Source: Oscillospiraceae bacterium
GTDB lineage: Bacteria; Bacillota; Clostridia; Oscillospirales; Acutalibacteraceae
Length of the DNA: 5,100 nucleotides
Reading direction: 5' to 3'
NCBI GenBank assembly: GCA_902796295.1
Contig: CADBOL010000134.1
Location: 1 to 5,100, forward strand
Both the position numbers and the translations under genes were made by a program. Within the stretch, counting starts at the first letter, position 1. Each line of letters opens with the position of its first letter. The notes below the pieces were generated by a model. That model was not told the origin of the DNA, searched no databases, and saw nothing but the letters and a program-made list of their open reading frames with translations. Positions 1 to 5,100 of the stretch are shown here, piece after piece.

Positions 1-249
1 AAGGGCTATGCTCTCAGAGAAGCCGAGAATACCGCTTCCGCCGATGCGATTTTCAAGACCGAAAAGTTTGAGAAGAAAAACGGCGTAGCTTATTATTCAT
101 ATGATTTCCTCAGCAAGACCGCTGAGTGGAACGTTGATGTCAACGCCTATACAGGTGCAATAATCAGCTCAACCAAGACAGAAAAGAACGCCATTGTCAT
201 GATATTCATCCGTCTTTTCGCAAAGCTTGCAGCGCTCTTCGCATTCTGA
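1..249 (+). CDS. PepSY-like domain protein, C-terminal fragment
   Basis: The reading frame is open from the first base and stops with TGA at 247-249, giving 82 residues; the start lies outside the window. Visible residues about 10-60 have the pattern of a PepSY repeat: a short helix with A-A spacing, then a strand YYSYDF (about 35-40), then EWNVDVNAYTGAIIS (about 44-58), which matches the family's 'W-x-V-x-V-[DN]-A-x-T-G-x-[IV]' ending. PepSY domains occur in secreted or membrane-anchored proteins and are often linked to peptidase inhibition. After the domain comes a charged TKTEKN stretch and then about 20 mostly hydrophobic residues (AIVMIFIRLFAKLAALFAF) that run straight to the stop. This could be a C-terminal membrane anchor or an amphipathic tail with one Arg and one Lys. 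The fold call rests on pattern only. The N-terminal part, and whether there is a signal peptide or further PepSY repeats, cannot be seen. Confidence 0.6.
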   Translation, partial: KGYALREAENTASADAIFKTEKFEKKNGVAYYSYDFLSKTAEWNVDVNAYTGAIISSTKTEKNAIVMIFIRLFAKLAALFAF

Positions 250-272
250 GCAGGCTAAACAGAAATACCGTA

Positions 273-302
273 AAGCTCACAGGCTGTGAAACCTGTGAGC
301 TT
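273..302 (+). terminator. Rho-independent-like terminator after the PepSY gene
   Basis: There is a perfect 11-bp stem, AAGCTCACAGG (273-283) with CCTGTGAGCTT (292-302), around an 8-base loop, starting 24 bases after the TGA. The following bases are TTAAATATT rather than a clean U run, so termination may be partial and some read-through into the next operon is possible. The arm CTCACAGG recurs in the terminator at 1765-1805. Confidence 0.6.
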
Positions 303-332
303 AAATATTCAATCATTCCGGATATTAAGTGA

Positions 333-349
333 AAAGGAGTTTCCCTTTG
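333..349 (+). promoter_or_regulatory. RBS that selects a TTG start
   Basis: AAAGGAG (333-339) is followed by 7 bases and then TTG at 347-349, which is ideal spacing. The upstream in-frame GTG at 329-331 would put this Shine-Dalgarno sequence inside the coding region, and nothing resembling a ribosome binding site precedes that GTG. The TTG is therefore preferred. I see no convincing -35/-10 pair in 303-335, so the promoter of this operon is unresolved. Confidence 0.8.
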
Positions 350-976
350 AAGATTACGGCTATAGGATTTTCGTACAGAAGTTACGCCTCAACCAATCCG
401 CCGAGAGACATTTCAGATCTGACCGAGTTTTATGAGGAGTACGGCGGAAATTACAGGATTAAAACCTGTAACTTCATAAACGGTCTTGAGATAACAAAAA
501 TATATGCCGTGGAAAAAGAAAAAGCCGGGGAGATAACGGCGCTTTTTGAGTCGCTCGGTATCACGGATGATGTTGCGGCAAAACTCCGCGGCGGCCCGGA
601 TCCCGTAATGCCGCCGGTGACCGGCGGCTCTGAATCTCACGGATTTTCGTTTGCGGCAAACGGAATCAGAGTCGATTGCAATTATATCCCCTCATGTGCG
701 CAGACACTCTGCGAAAAGATAAAAGAAATAACCGCTCAATGCGGTGAACCCGTTTCGGAAAAAACGGCGGGGGAAGACAGAAACGCGAAGTATTATGCGG
801 GTCTCGGAATAGTCCCCGGAGCAGGTGTTCCGGGTTTTACCGCTCAGACAGATACCGCGCCGGCTTCATGCCCGCCGCTGAGTGAAGGTGAATGGTTCTG
901 CCCGCTCTGCGGAAGCAGAAACACGGGAGCATTCTGCAGCGAATGCGGAAACCTGAAACAAATCAAAGGAGAGTAA
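347..976 (+). CDS. Unrecognised protein with C-terminal zinc ribbon
   Basis: The protein is 209 residues from the TTG at 347 (215 from the poorer GTG at 329). I do not recognise the N-terminal part, about residues 1-135, which looks like a compact soluble alpha/beta domain (opening KITAIGFSYRSYAS) with no signal peptide or membrane segment. A linker rich in Gly, Ala, Pro and Thr covers about 150-178. The C-terminus is a clear short zinc ribbon: WFCPLCG and FCSECG place four cysteines at about 185, 188, 197 and 200, the CxxC-x8-CxxC spacing of small treble-clef or rubredoxin-knuckle ribbons. Such ribbons often sit at the ends of clostridial proteins of varied function and usually mediate protein or nucleic acid contacts. 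The stop codon is one base before the start of the ADP-ribosylglycohydrolase, whose ribosome binding site lies inside this gene, so the two are almost certainly co-expressed. A role in the ADP-ribosylation pathway is inference from that arrangement only. Confidence 0.75.
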   Translation: MKITAIGFSYRSYASTNPPRDISDLTEFYEEYGGNYRIKTCNFINGLEITKIYAVEKEKAGEITALFESLGITDDVAAKLRGGPDPVMPPVTGGSESHGFSFAANGIRVDCNYIPSCAQTLCEKIKEITAQCGEPVSEKTAGEDRNAKYYAGLGIVPGAGVPGFTAQTDTAPASCPPLSEGEWFCPLCGSRNTGAFCSECGNLKQIKGE

Positions 977-977
977 T

Positions 978-1766
978 ATGTGGGGAGCAATTATAGGCGA
1001 CATAGTCGGCTCTGTGTATGAATTCAACAATATCAAGACAAAGGAATTTGAGCTTTTTAAACCGGAGTGTTTTTTCACCGATGATACGGTTATGACGGTT
1101 GCCGTAGCAAAGGCACTTCTTGACAGCAAAGAGAATGATTATCTGTTTTCGCAGGGCGTAATCGATGAAATGAAGTATTTCGGGAGAAAATATCCCGATG
1201 CCGGTTACGGCGGACAATTCAGAATATGGCTCAGACAGTATGAGCCGCTTGCATATAACAGCTACGGTAACGGCTCAGCCATGAGGGTGAGCGCCTGCGG
1301 TTTCGCCGCGAAGACTATGAAGGATGCCGTAAGATTTGCGTATAATTCAGCTTACTGTACCCATAATCACTTTGAGGGGATAAAGGGAGCCTGCTCGACA
1401 GCAGCCGCGATTTTTCTTGCAAAAACCGGAAAAAGCATTCCGGAAATAAAGGATTATATCTGCAACTGCTATTACGATATCGATTTTACGCTTGACGAAA
1501 TCAGAGACAGTTATTCATTTGATGAAACATGTCAGAAAACGGTTCCGCAGGCGTTTGAGGCTTTCTTTGAGTCAAAAGATTTTGAGGACGCAATCCGAAA
1601 TGCTGTTTCGATAGGCGGTGACAGTGATACCATAGCGGCAATAACCGGCGCGGTTGCGCAGGCATATTACTGTATTCCCGTTGAAATTGTTGCCAAGGCA
1701 AGAACCTATCTTGACGCTTTTCTGCTTGAAACCGTAGACAGGTTTTACGAAGAATACAATCTGTAA
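978..1766 (+). CDS. ADP-ribosylglycohydrolase (DraG/ARH family)
   Basis: The protein is 262 residues, normal for single-domain members of this all-helical family, which removes ADP-ribose from modified proteins or small molecules using a two-metal (Mg or Mn) centre. The family's motifs are all present in order: GAIIGDIVGSVYEF at 3-16, including the expected Glu ligand E15; FTDDT at 33-37 (T34, D35, D36); the GYGG loop at about 76-79; SYGNGSAMRV at 95-104; THNHFEG at 128-134; and SIGGDSDTIA at 211-220 with D215, D217 and T218. The metal site therefore looks intact and the enzyme is probably active. There is no signal peptide, so it should be cytoplasmic. ATG at 978 follows GGAG (968-971) with 6 bases between. 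It starts one base after the stop of the zinc-ribbon gene, forming a two-gene operon ended by the hairpin at 1765-1805. The substrate (Arg-, Ser- or another ADP-ribose adduct) cannot be read from the sequence. No nitrogenase or DraT gene is nearby, so a DraG role in nitrogen fixation is not supported. Confidence 0.93.
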   Translation: MWGAIIGDIVGSVYEFNNIKTKEFELFKPECFFTDDTVMTVAVAKALLDSKENDYLFSQGVIDEMKYFGRKYPDAGYGGQFRIWLRQYEPLAYNSYGNGSAMRVSACGFAAKTMKDAVRFAYNSAYCTHNHFEGIKGACSTAAAIFLAKTGKSIPEIKDYICNCYYDIDFTLDEIRDSYSFDETCQKTVPQAFEAFFESKDFEDAIRNAVSIGGDSDTIAAITGAVAQAYYCIPVEIVAKARTYLDAFLLETVDRFYEEYNL

Positions 1767-1805
1767 AAAAGCAAACTCACAGGCGGATATGCCCGTGAGC
1801 TTTTT
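1765..1805. terminator. Bidirectional terminator between convergent genes
   Basis: The core stem pairs CTCACAGGC (1776-1784) with GCCCGTGAG (1791-1799), with one A-C mismatch, around the 6-base loop GGATAT. On the + strand it is followed by TTTTT (1801-1805). On the - strand the A run at 1765-1770 becomes a T run. It overlaps the stop codon of the ADP-ribosylglycohydrolase and lies 54 bases beyond the stop of the convergent GH3 gene, so it can end both transcripts. I see no other good terminator in the 1806-1858 gap. Confidence 0.8.
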
Positions 1806-1858
1806 AATGTGTCTGCAAGTCGGATTATTGCCTGAAAACGGCAGCCGGTTAAATGACT

Positions 1859-4045
1859 TTAAACTTTTCTGATTATTCCGCCTTTGACGGTCAGTTCAAA
1901 GGAAACGGCGATATCTTCCGATGATGTGCCGAGCATAATTGTATGGCATCCGTCATGCAGACCGTATTCCATTGACCGGTTATAATAGCCGAAAGCACTT
2001 CTTTCGAGAGTGATGCTTTCTTTTTTTGTCTCTCCCGCTTTCAGTTCAATGCGCTTATAGGCTTTCAGCTCCTTGATCGGGCGGACAACATCACAGTGAT
2101 GCGAGCCGATATAGAGCTGAACCGTTTCGGTGCCGTCATATTTTCCGGTGTTTGCTATCTCAAAAGAGACCATAACTCCGTCACTGCCGGCGGAAATCTC
2201 CGCTCCGGAGATCACAAACGACGTGTAGCTCATACCGTAGCCGAAGGGATACAGCGGCCTGCCGTCATTATCGCAGTAGGCATAGCCGCGCCCCGAAGGT
2301 TTATATGAATAGAAAAGCGGCAGCTGACCGGCGGATTTCGGTATCGTTACCGGCAGCTTTGCGGAGGGATTTATCTCACCGAAAAGAATCTCCGTGAGAG
2401 CTTTCGCTCCCTGCTCACCCGGATACCACGCCTCAATTACGGCGGGTGCGCCGGCAATCCACGGCGTCATATCAACGGGCGCGCCGTTCAAAAGAATCAC
2501 AACCGTATTTCTGTTTGCCCGGCAGAGTCTGATTATTGATTCCTCCTGGTTATCCTCAATGATCTGCTCCGACAAATCAACTATCAGCCCGCTGTCATCT
2601 TCGCGGTTTTTATGTGCGGCGACGGACGGCAGACGAAGGTCGCTCCTGTCGCTGCCCTCGCCTTCAAGTATCGAGGTGAAATAAAAGCAGATGTCGCATC
2701 CGGGGGCGACGGATTCAATTTCATCGCTGCCGGCGAATATGATTTCGGTACTGTCTCCGGTATAAGCTCTGAGCGCCTCGAGGGGAGACGGGGCGTCTTC
2801 TCCCTGCCAGGGAGCTTTGTAGGGCCCGGAATAATTTGAGCCGACCGGTATCAGATCTGCACTTTTACCGAAAACGCCTATCTTCTTTATCTTTGATCTT
2901 TCGAGAGGGAGTATTCCCTCGTTTTTCAGAAGTATAATCGTTTCACGTGCGGCTTCAAGCGCGAGCTTCCTGTGTTCTTCGCAGCGGATAAGCTTCTGCG
3001 CCGCATCCGGATCTCTGTAAGGATTGTCAAAGAGCCCCAGCCGGAATTTAGCTGTGAGGATTCTTAAAACATTGTTGCCGAGCTCTTCTTCCGTAATATA
3101 TCCTTTTTCAAGAGCTTCTTTTACGGCGTCGTATTTGTCAAAAGGCAGTATTACATCGAGGCCCGCTTTAAGAGCCATGGCCGCCGCTTCGGCATCCGAG
3201 GCGGCCAAGCGGTGCGATTCCCCGATACCTTCAACTCCGCAGTAATCCGAGACGGCGAATCCGTCAAATCCCCACTCCTCACGCAGTATCTCCGTAAGCA
3301 GACGCCTGTTTGCGCTGCAGGGGATACCCTCCCATGCGTTATAAGCCGCCATTACGGACTGTGCGCCCGCCTCAAAGCATGCTCTGAATGGAGGAAGTAT
3401 CGTTTCGCGCATTGTGCGCTCGCTTGTTTCGGAATAGTTTGAATCTCTGCCTCCGGCCGCGTAATTATCGGCAAAATGCTTAGGCGTTGCGATAACTCCG
3501 TTGTTTTCAAGTCCGCGGCACATAGCCGCGCCCATATCGGATGAGAGTTTCACATCTTCTCCGTATGTTTCAACGGTCCTGCCCCAGCGGCAATCGCGCG
3601 CGAGATTGACCACAGGCGAAAAAACCTGGCGCACCCCGGCCGCGGAGCATTCCTTTCCGATAACATCCGCGACTCTCTCAACCAGTCCGGGGTTGAAAGA
3701 CGAGGCAAGATTAATCGGCTGAGGGAAATTCGTGCACATTCCCCATTGGGCGCCGTGGAGCGCTTCACCGTTTTCTATAGGCGGGATCCCGTGCGGCTGC
3801 GCTTCGATGCTCAGGCGCACATCCCGGTTGATTCTTTCCGTTACCTCTTTCGGGGAGGCGGGAGTATTGCGATCCTGATGCATGAAATGACCGGGGTTTC
3901 TGTAGCTTCCGCAGAGAGGATTCCTTTTGTTCTCATAATCCCCGTCAACATCAAATATCATTTCCGCCGTAACCTGGCGGATTTTTTCTTCCAGCGTTAG
4001 CTCGCTGAGCAGCTCAGCCGCTCTTTTTTCGGGAGTCATTGACAT
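1859..4045 (-). CDS. Glycoside hydrolase family 3 (beta-glucosidase/xylosidase type)
   Basis: The 728-residue protein is the normal length for a GH3 enzyme with all three domains. These enzymes release terminal beta-linked sugars (glucose, xylose or related) by a retaining mechanism. The N-terminal TIM-barrel domain (about 5-345) has ENGEALHG (91-98), FSPVVNLARDCRWGRTVETYGED (142-164), PKHF (188-191) and GFAVSDY (262-268), where D267 is the expected nucleophile. The alpha/beta sandwich domain (about 365-605) has GEGSDR (462-467), with E463 the likely acid/base, and AWYPGEQG (539-546). A fibronectin-III-like domain (about 625-720) ends the protein. No signal peptide is seen (MSMTPEKRAAELL), so it probably acts in the cytoplasm on imported glycosides. 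ATG at 4045 has an AGG-type ribosome binding site (4054-4052) with 6 bases of spacing; the Met at residue 3 is less well placed. No transporter or regulator for sugars is adjacent. The exact substrate is not decidable: SDY at the nucleophile occurs in both glucosidases and xylosidases. Confidence 0.95.
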   Translation of the reverse strand: MSMTPEKRAAELLSELTLEEKIRQVTAEMIFDVDGDYENKRNPLCGSYRNPGHFMHQDRNTPASPKEVTERINRDVRLSIEAQPHGIPPIENGEALHGAQWGMCTNFPQPINLASSFNPGLVERVADVIGKECSAAGVRQVFSPVVNLARDCRWGRTVETYGEDVKLSSDMGAAMCRGLENNGVIATPKHFADNYAAGGRDSNYSETSERTMRETILPPFRACFEAGAQSVMAAYNAWEGIPCSANRRLLTEILREEWGFDGFAVSDYCGVEGIGESHRLAASDAEAAAMALKAGLDVILPFDKYDAVKEALEKGYITEEELGNNVLRILTAKFRLGLFDNPYRDPDAAQKLIRCEEHRKLALEAARETIILLKNEGILPLERSKIKKIGVFGKSADLIPVGSNYSGPYKAPWQGEDAPSPLEALRAYTGDSTEIIFAGSDEIESVAPGCDICFYFTSILEGEGSDRSDLRLPSVAAHKNREDDSGLIVDLSEQIIEDNQEESIIRLCRANRNTVVILLNGAPVDMTPWIAGAPAVIEAWYPGEQGAKALTEILFGEINPSAKLPVTIPKSAGQLPLFYSYKPSGRGYAYCDNDGRPLYPFGYGMSYTSFVISGAEISAGSDGVMVSFEIANTGKYDGTETVQLYIGSHHCDVVRPIKELKAYKRIELKAGETKKESITLERSAFGYYNRSMEYGLHDGCHTIMLGTSSEDIAVSFELTVKGGIIRKV

Positions 4046-4061
4046 ATTGCACCTGCTTTCA

Positions 4062-4078
4062 CCGGTTGATTTAACCGG
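4062..4078. promoter_or_regulatory. Inverted repeat, likely operator of the GH3 gene
   Basis: CCGGTT (4062-4067) and AACCGG (4073-4078) form a perfect 6-5-6 inverted repeat. It ends 16 bases upstream of the GH3 start codon and covers the place where transcription should begin, about 7 bases past the -10 box. This is a classic repressor position, and sugar-hydrolase genes in Bacillota are commonly controlled this way. The regulator family is unknown. As RNA it could also form a weak 6-bp hairpin near the start of the mRNA. Confidence 0.5.
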
Positions 4079-4082
4079 ATTA

Positions 4083-4091
4083 ATTGTATCA
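4083..4091 (-). promoter_or_regulatory. -10 region of the GH3 gene promoter
   Basis: Read on the - strand, the sequence is TGATACAAT: a TACAAT -10 box (4088 to 4083), one base from TATAAT, preceded by a TGN extended -10 element. No good -35 hexamer lies 16-18 bases upstream (only T-rich sequence such as TTTATT), which fits an extended -10 promoter. Transcription would start near 4076, giving a leader of about 30 bases. Confidence 0.55.
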
Positions 4092-4137
4092 CAGTGTATT
4101 AGATAAATAAAGAAAAATATTGCATACTCCGGCTCAA

Positions 4138-4143
4138 TATGAT
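4138..4143 (+). promoter_or_regulatory. Possible -10 box for the zinc-ribbon/DUF1232 gene
   Basis: TATGAT lies about 40 bases before the ATG at 4184 and would give a leader of about 34 bases. The nearest -35-like hexamer, TTGCAT (4120-4125), is only 12 bases away, too close for a standard promoter. This is a weak call. A + strand promoter must lie somewhere in 4046-4171, because the upstream gene is divergent. Confidence 0.25.
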
Positions 4144-4171
4144 AGACTTTTTACGCAGGAACATATATGAC

Positions 4172-4186
4172 GGAGGTGTTTTTATG
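4172..4186 (+). promoter_or_regulatory. Strong RBS that sets the start at 4184
   Basis: GGAGGTG (4172-4178), a near-perfect anti-16S match, is followed by 5 bases and ATG (4184-4186). An in-frame ATG at 4139 lies upstream of this site and has no ribosome binding site of its own. The residues it would add precede the zinc ribbon and look untranslated. Confidence 0.85.
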
Positions 4187-4540
4187 TTTTGCCCGTATTG
4201 CGGAAAAGACGCAGGAGAGAGCAATTTCTGCCCGAACTGCGGCAAAGACCTGAGAAACTTTGATTATTCAATGATTAAGCGCGATGAAACGAGAAAAGAC
4301 GATTCATTTACCGGCAAGGTTAACGAAAAGATTAAAAAGGCAATGACCACGAGGGATAAAAGAGATATAATCGCCGCCGTAATCGGCATTCTCATTATGG
4401 TTGTATATACTCTGCTTCCGACCGACATAATACCCGATTTGATTCCGCCGCTCGGGTGGCTTGACGACGGTATTGTGGACGCAGGTACTCTTGCGATGAT
4501 AATATCGAGAATAATATCTTACAAAAAAAGAAACAAATGA
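4184..4540 (+). CDS. Zinc ribbon fused to DUF1232 (YkvA-like) membrane protein
   Basis: The protein is 118 residues. It opens directly with a zinc ribbon, MFCPYCG...FCPNCG, with cysteines at 3, 6, 16 and 19. A charged linker (about 23-60, rich in Lys, Arg, Asp and Glu) follows. Then a hydrophobic segment (about 62-76, IIAAVIGILIMVVYT) runs into LLPTDIIPDLIPPLGWLDDGIVDAG (about 77-101). This last part is the DUF1232 signature (Y-x-L-[SL]-P-x-D-[LI]-I-P-D-x-[IL]-P-x-x-G-x-[LI]-D-D) seen in YkvA-type proteins of unknown function. A second moderately hydrophobic helix (about 101-113) and a basic tail, KKRNK, complete it. It is probably a small inner-membrane protein with the ribbon in the cytoplasm. 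The next gene starts 33 bases downstream with no terminator between, so the two look co-transcribed. The family has no settled biochemical role, and I do not propose one. Confidence 0.85.
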   Translation: MFCPYCGKDAGESNFCPNCGKDLRNFDYSMIKRDETRKDDSFTGKVNEKIKKAMTTRDKRDIIAAVIGILIMVVYTLLPTDIIPDLIPPLGWLDDGIVDAGTLAMIISRIISYKKRNK

Positions 4541-4562
4541 CATGCCGGTATTTGCGGCGTGC

Positions 4563-4576
4563 GGAGGATAATAATG
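4563..4576 (+). promoter_or_regulatory. RBS that sets the start at 4574
   Basis: GGAGG (4563-4567), 6 bases of spacing and ATG (4574-4576) form an ideal start. The longer in-frame GTG at 4559 precedes and would swallow this site, so it is rejected. Confidence 0.85.
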
Positions 4577-5050
4577 TTCAGAGAAATGAGAAGATTCAGA
4601 CAGCAGATTACGGCTGAAGAGTGCATCGAAGTGCTTGTGAATGAAAAGAGGGGAGTTCTCTCAATGCTCGGTGATGACGGATACCCTTACGGAATCCCGC
4701 TCAATCACCTTTATTGCGAAGAGGACGGCAATATCTATTTTCACGGAGCGAAGGAAGGACACAAGATTGATTCAATCCTGCGCTGCGATAAGGTATGCTA
4801 CACCGTTTTTGAAGAGGGATACCGCAGAGAAGGTGAATGGTCCCTGAATGCAAGAAGCGTTGTTGTTTTCGGCAGAATCTCTCTTGTTGAAGATGAAGAA
4901 AAAAAGGAGAAAATCTGCACTGCGCTCGGCAGAAAGTTTACAGATGACAGCGAGTATCTCGAAAAAGAGCTGAAAGACAACATCGAAAGAGTAATGTGCC
5001 TTATGATAAAACCCGAGCATATCACAGGTAAGCTTGTGAATGAATCGTGA
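4574..5050 (+). CDS. Pyridoxamine 5'-phosphate oxidase-like (NimA-type) flavoprotein
   Basis: The protein is 158 residues, typical for this small split-barrel family, whose members bind FMN, F420 or haem and usually act as dimers in the cytoplasm. The start MFREMRRFRQQITAEECIEVL is the conserved opening of the clostridial group. It is followed by the strand pair GVLSMLGDDGYPYGIPLNHLY (about 27-47), then NIYFHGAKEGHKIDSI (about 53-68), the region that contacts the flavin phosphate, then VCYTVFEEG (74-82) and SVVVFGRISLVED (95-107). It ends with a helix and MCLMIKPEHITGKLV (141-155), the usual last strand. Members include 5-nitroimidazole resistance (Nim) reductases, but most are uncharacterised, so a resistance phenotype should not be assumed. 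There is no signal peptide or membrane segment. It probably shares a transcript with the zinc-ribbon/DUF1232 gene 33 bases upstream. No terminator is visible in the last 50 bases of the window. Confidence 0.88.
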   Translation: MFREMRRFRQQITAEECIEVLVNEKRGVLSMLGDDGYPYGIPLNHLYCEEDGNIYFHGAKEGHKIDSILRCDKVCYTVFEEGYRREGEWSLNARSVVVFGRISLVEDEEKKEKICTALGRKFTDDSEYLEKELKDNIERVMCLMIKPEHITGKLVNES

Positions 5051-5100
5051 TGCCGGATGTGCCGGGCCTTCGTATATACTCTGTGCGAAATCAAACATTA

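Noticed and set aside
347..976. The first operon gene as an ADP-ribosyltransferase (DarT-like toxin or R-S-E type) opposing the hydrolase.
   Set aside because: FSYRSYAS near the N-terminus is suggestive, but I cannot find a convincing STS or ExE / H-Y-E set in order. The toxin-antitoxin reading would be speculation.
2394..2684. Open frames on the + strand within the GH3 gene (also 2096-2308, 2612-2839, 3024-3245, 3212-3442, 3501-3722, 3746-4000).
   Set aside because: They are antisense shadows of a well-supported 728-residue GH3 gene, have arginine/serine-rich compositions and no recognisable domains.
4047..4060. A possible catabolite-response (cre) site, TGAAAGCAGGTGCA on the - strand just before the GH3 start.
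   Set aside because: It differs from the usual TGWAANCGNTNWCA consensus at three fixed positions, including the central CG, and overlaps the ribosome binding site.
1845..4078. The 10-mer CCGGTTAAAT occurs on the + strand at 1845-1854 and on the - strand at 4078-4069, flanking the GH3 gene as inverted copies.
   Set aside because: Several 10-base matches are expected by chance in 5 kb on two strands. There is no target-site duplication or other sign of a mobile unit.
5022..5039. Small hairpin TCACA...TGTGA near the end of the PNPOx-like gene.
   Set aside because: The stem is only 5 bp, lies inside the coding sequence and has no U run, so it is not a terminator.
5051..5067. Possible terminator after the PNPOx-like gene (GCCGG...CCGGGC).
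   Set aside because: Only about four base pairs form and no T run follows; the real terminator may lie beyond the window.
4772..5098. Minus-strand open frames over the PNPOx-like gene (4772-5098 and 4798-5094).
   Set aside because: They are antisense to a clear protein family match and show no domain or supported start.

Overview
The window looks like chromosomal DNA from an anaerobic gut-type member of the Clostridia (Bacillota), possibly Oscillospiraceae or Ruminococcaceae. This is inferred from moderate GC, strong AGGAGG-type ribosome binding sites, a TTG start, short intergenic gaps, intrinsic terminators and protein families typical of that group. There is no marker gene, so the placement is soft. 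I see no mobile element, CRISPR array, tRNA or rRNA.

Layout. (1) Positions 1-249 hold the 3' end of a PepSY-like protein with a hydrophobic C-terminal tail, closed by a hairpin at 273-302. (2) Positions 347-1766 form a tight two-gene + strand operon. Its first gene encodes an unrecognised protein with a C-terminal zinc ribbon (TTG start), and the second, one base further on, an ADP-ribosylglycohydrolase with a complete set of metal ligands. A two-sided terminator at 1765-1805 ends this operon and can also serve the convergent gene. (3) Positions 1859-4045 on the - strand encode a full-length, probably cytoplasmic family 3 glycoside hydrolase. Its promoter has a TACAAT -10 box, and a 6-5-6 inverted repeat lies over the expected transcription start. 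(4) The divergent region 4046-4183 leads into a + strand pair: a small membrane protein joining a double-CxxC zinc ribbon to a DUF1232 (YkvA-like) helix, then a pyridoxamine 5'-phosphate oxidase-like flavoprotein 33 bases downstream.

How the genes may work together. The zinc-ribbon protein and the ADP-ribosylglycohydrolase are very probably made together, so the first may be a partner or targeting factor for removal of ADP-ribose; this is inference from spacing only. The GH3 enzyme would release terminal sugars from imported oligosaccharides or glycosides, under control of a local repressor not encoded here. The last two genes look co-transcribed, but no shared pathway is evident. The best candidate for something undescribed is the zinc-ribbon / ADP-ribosylglycohydrolase pair. 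The rest is ordinary accessory metabolism with a few regulatory details worth checking.
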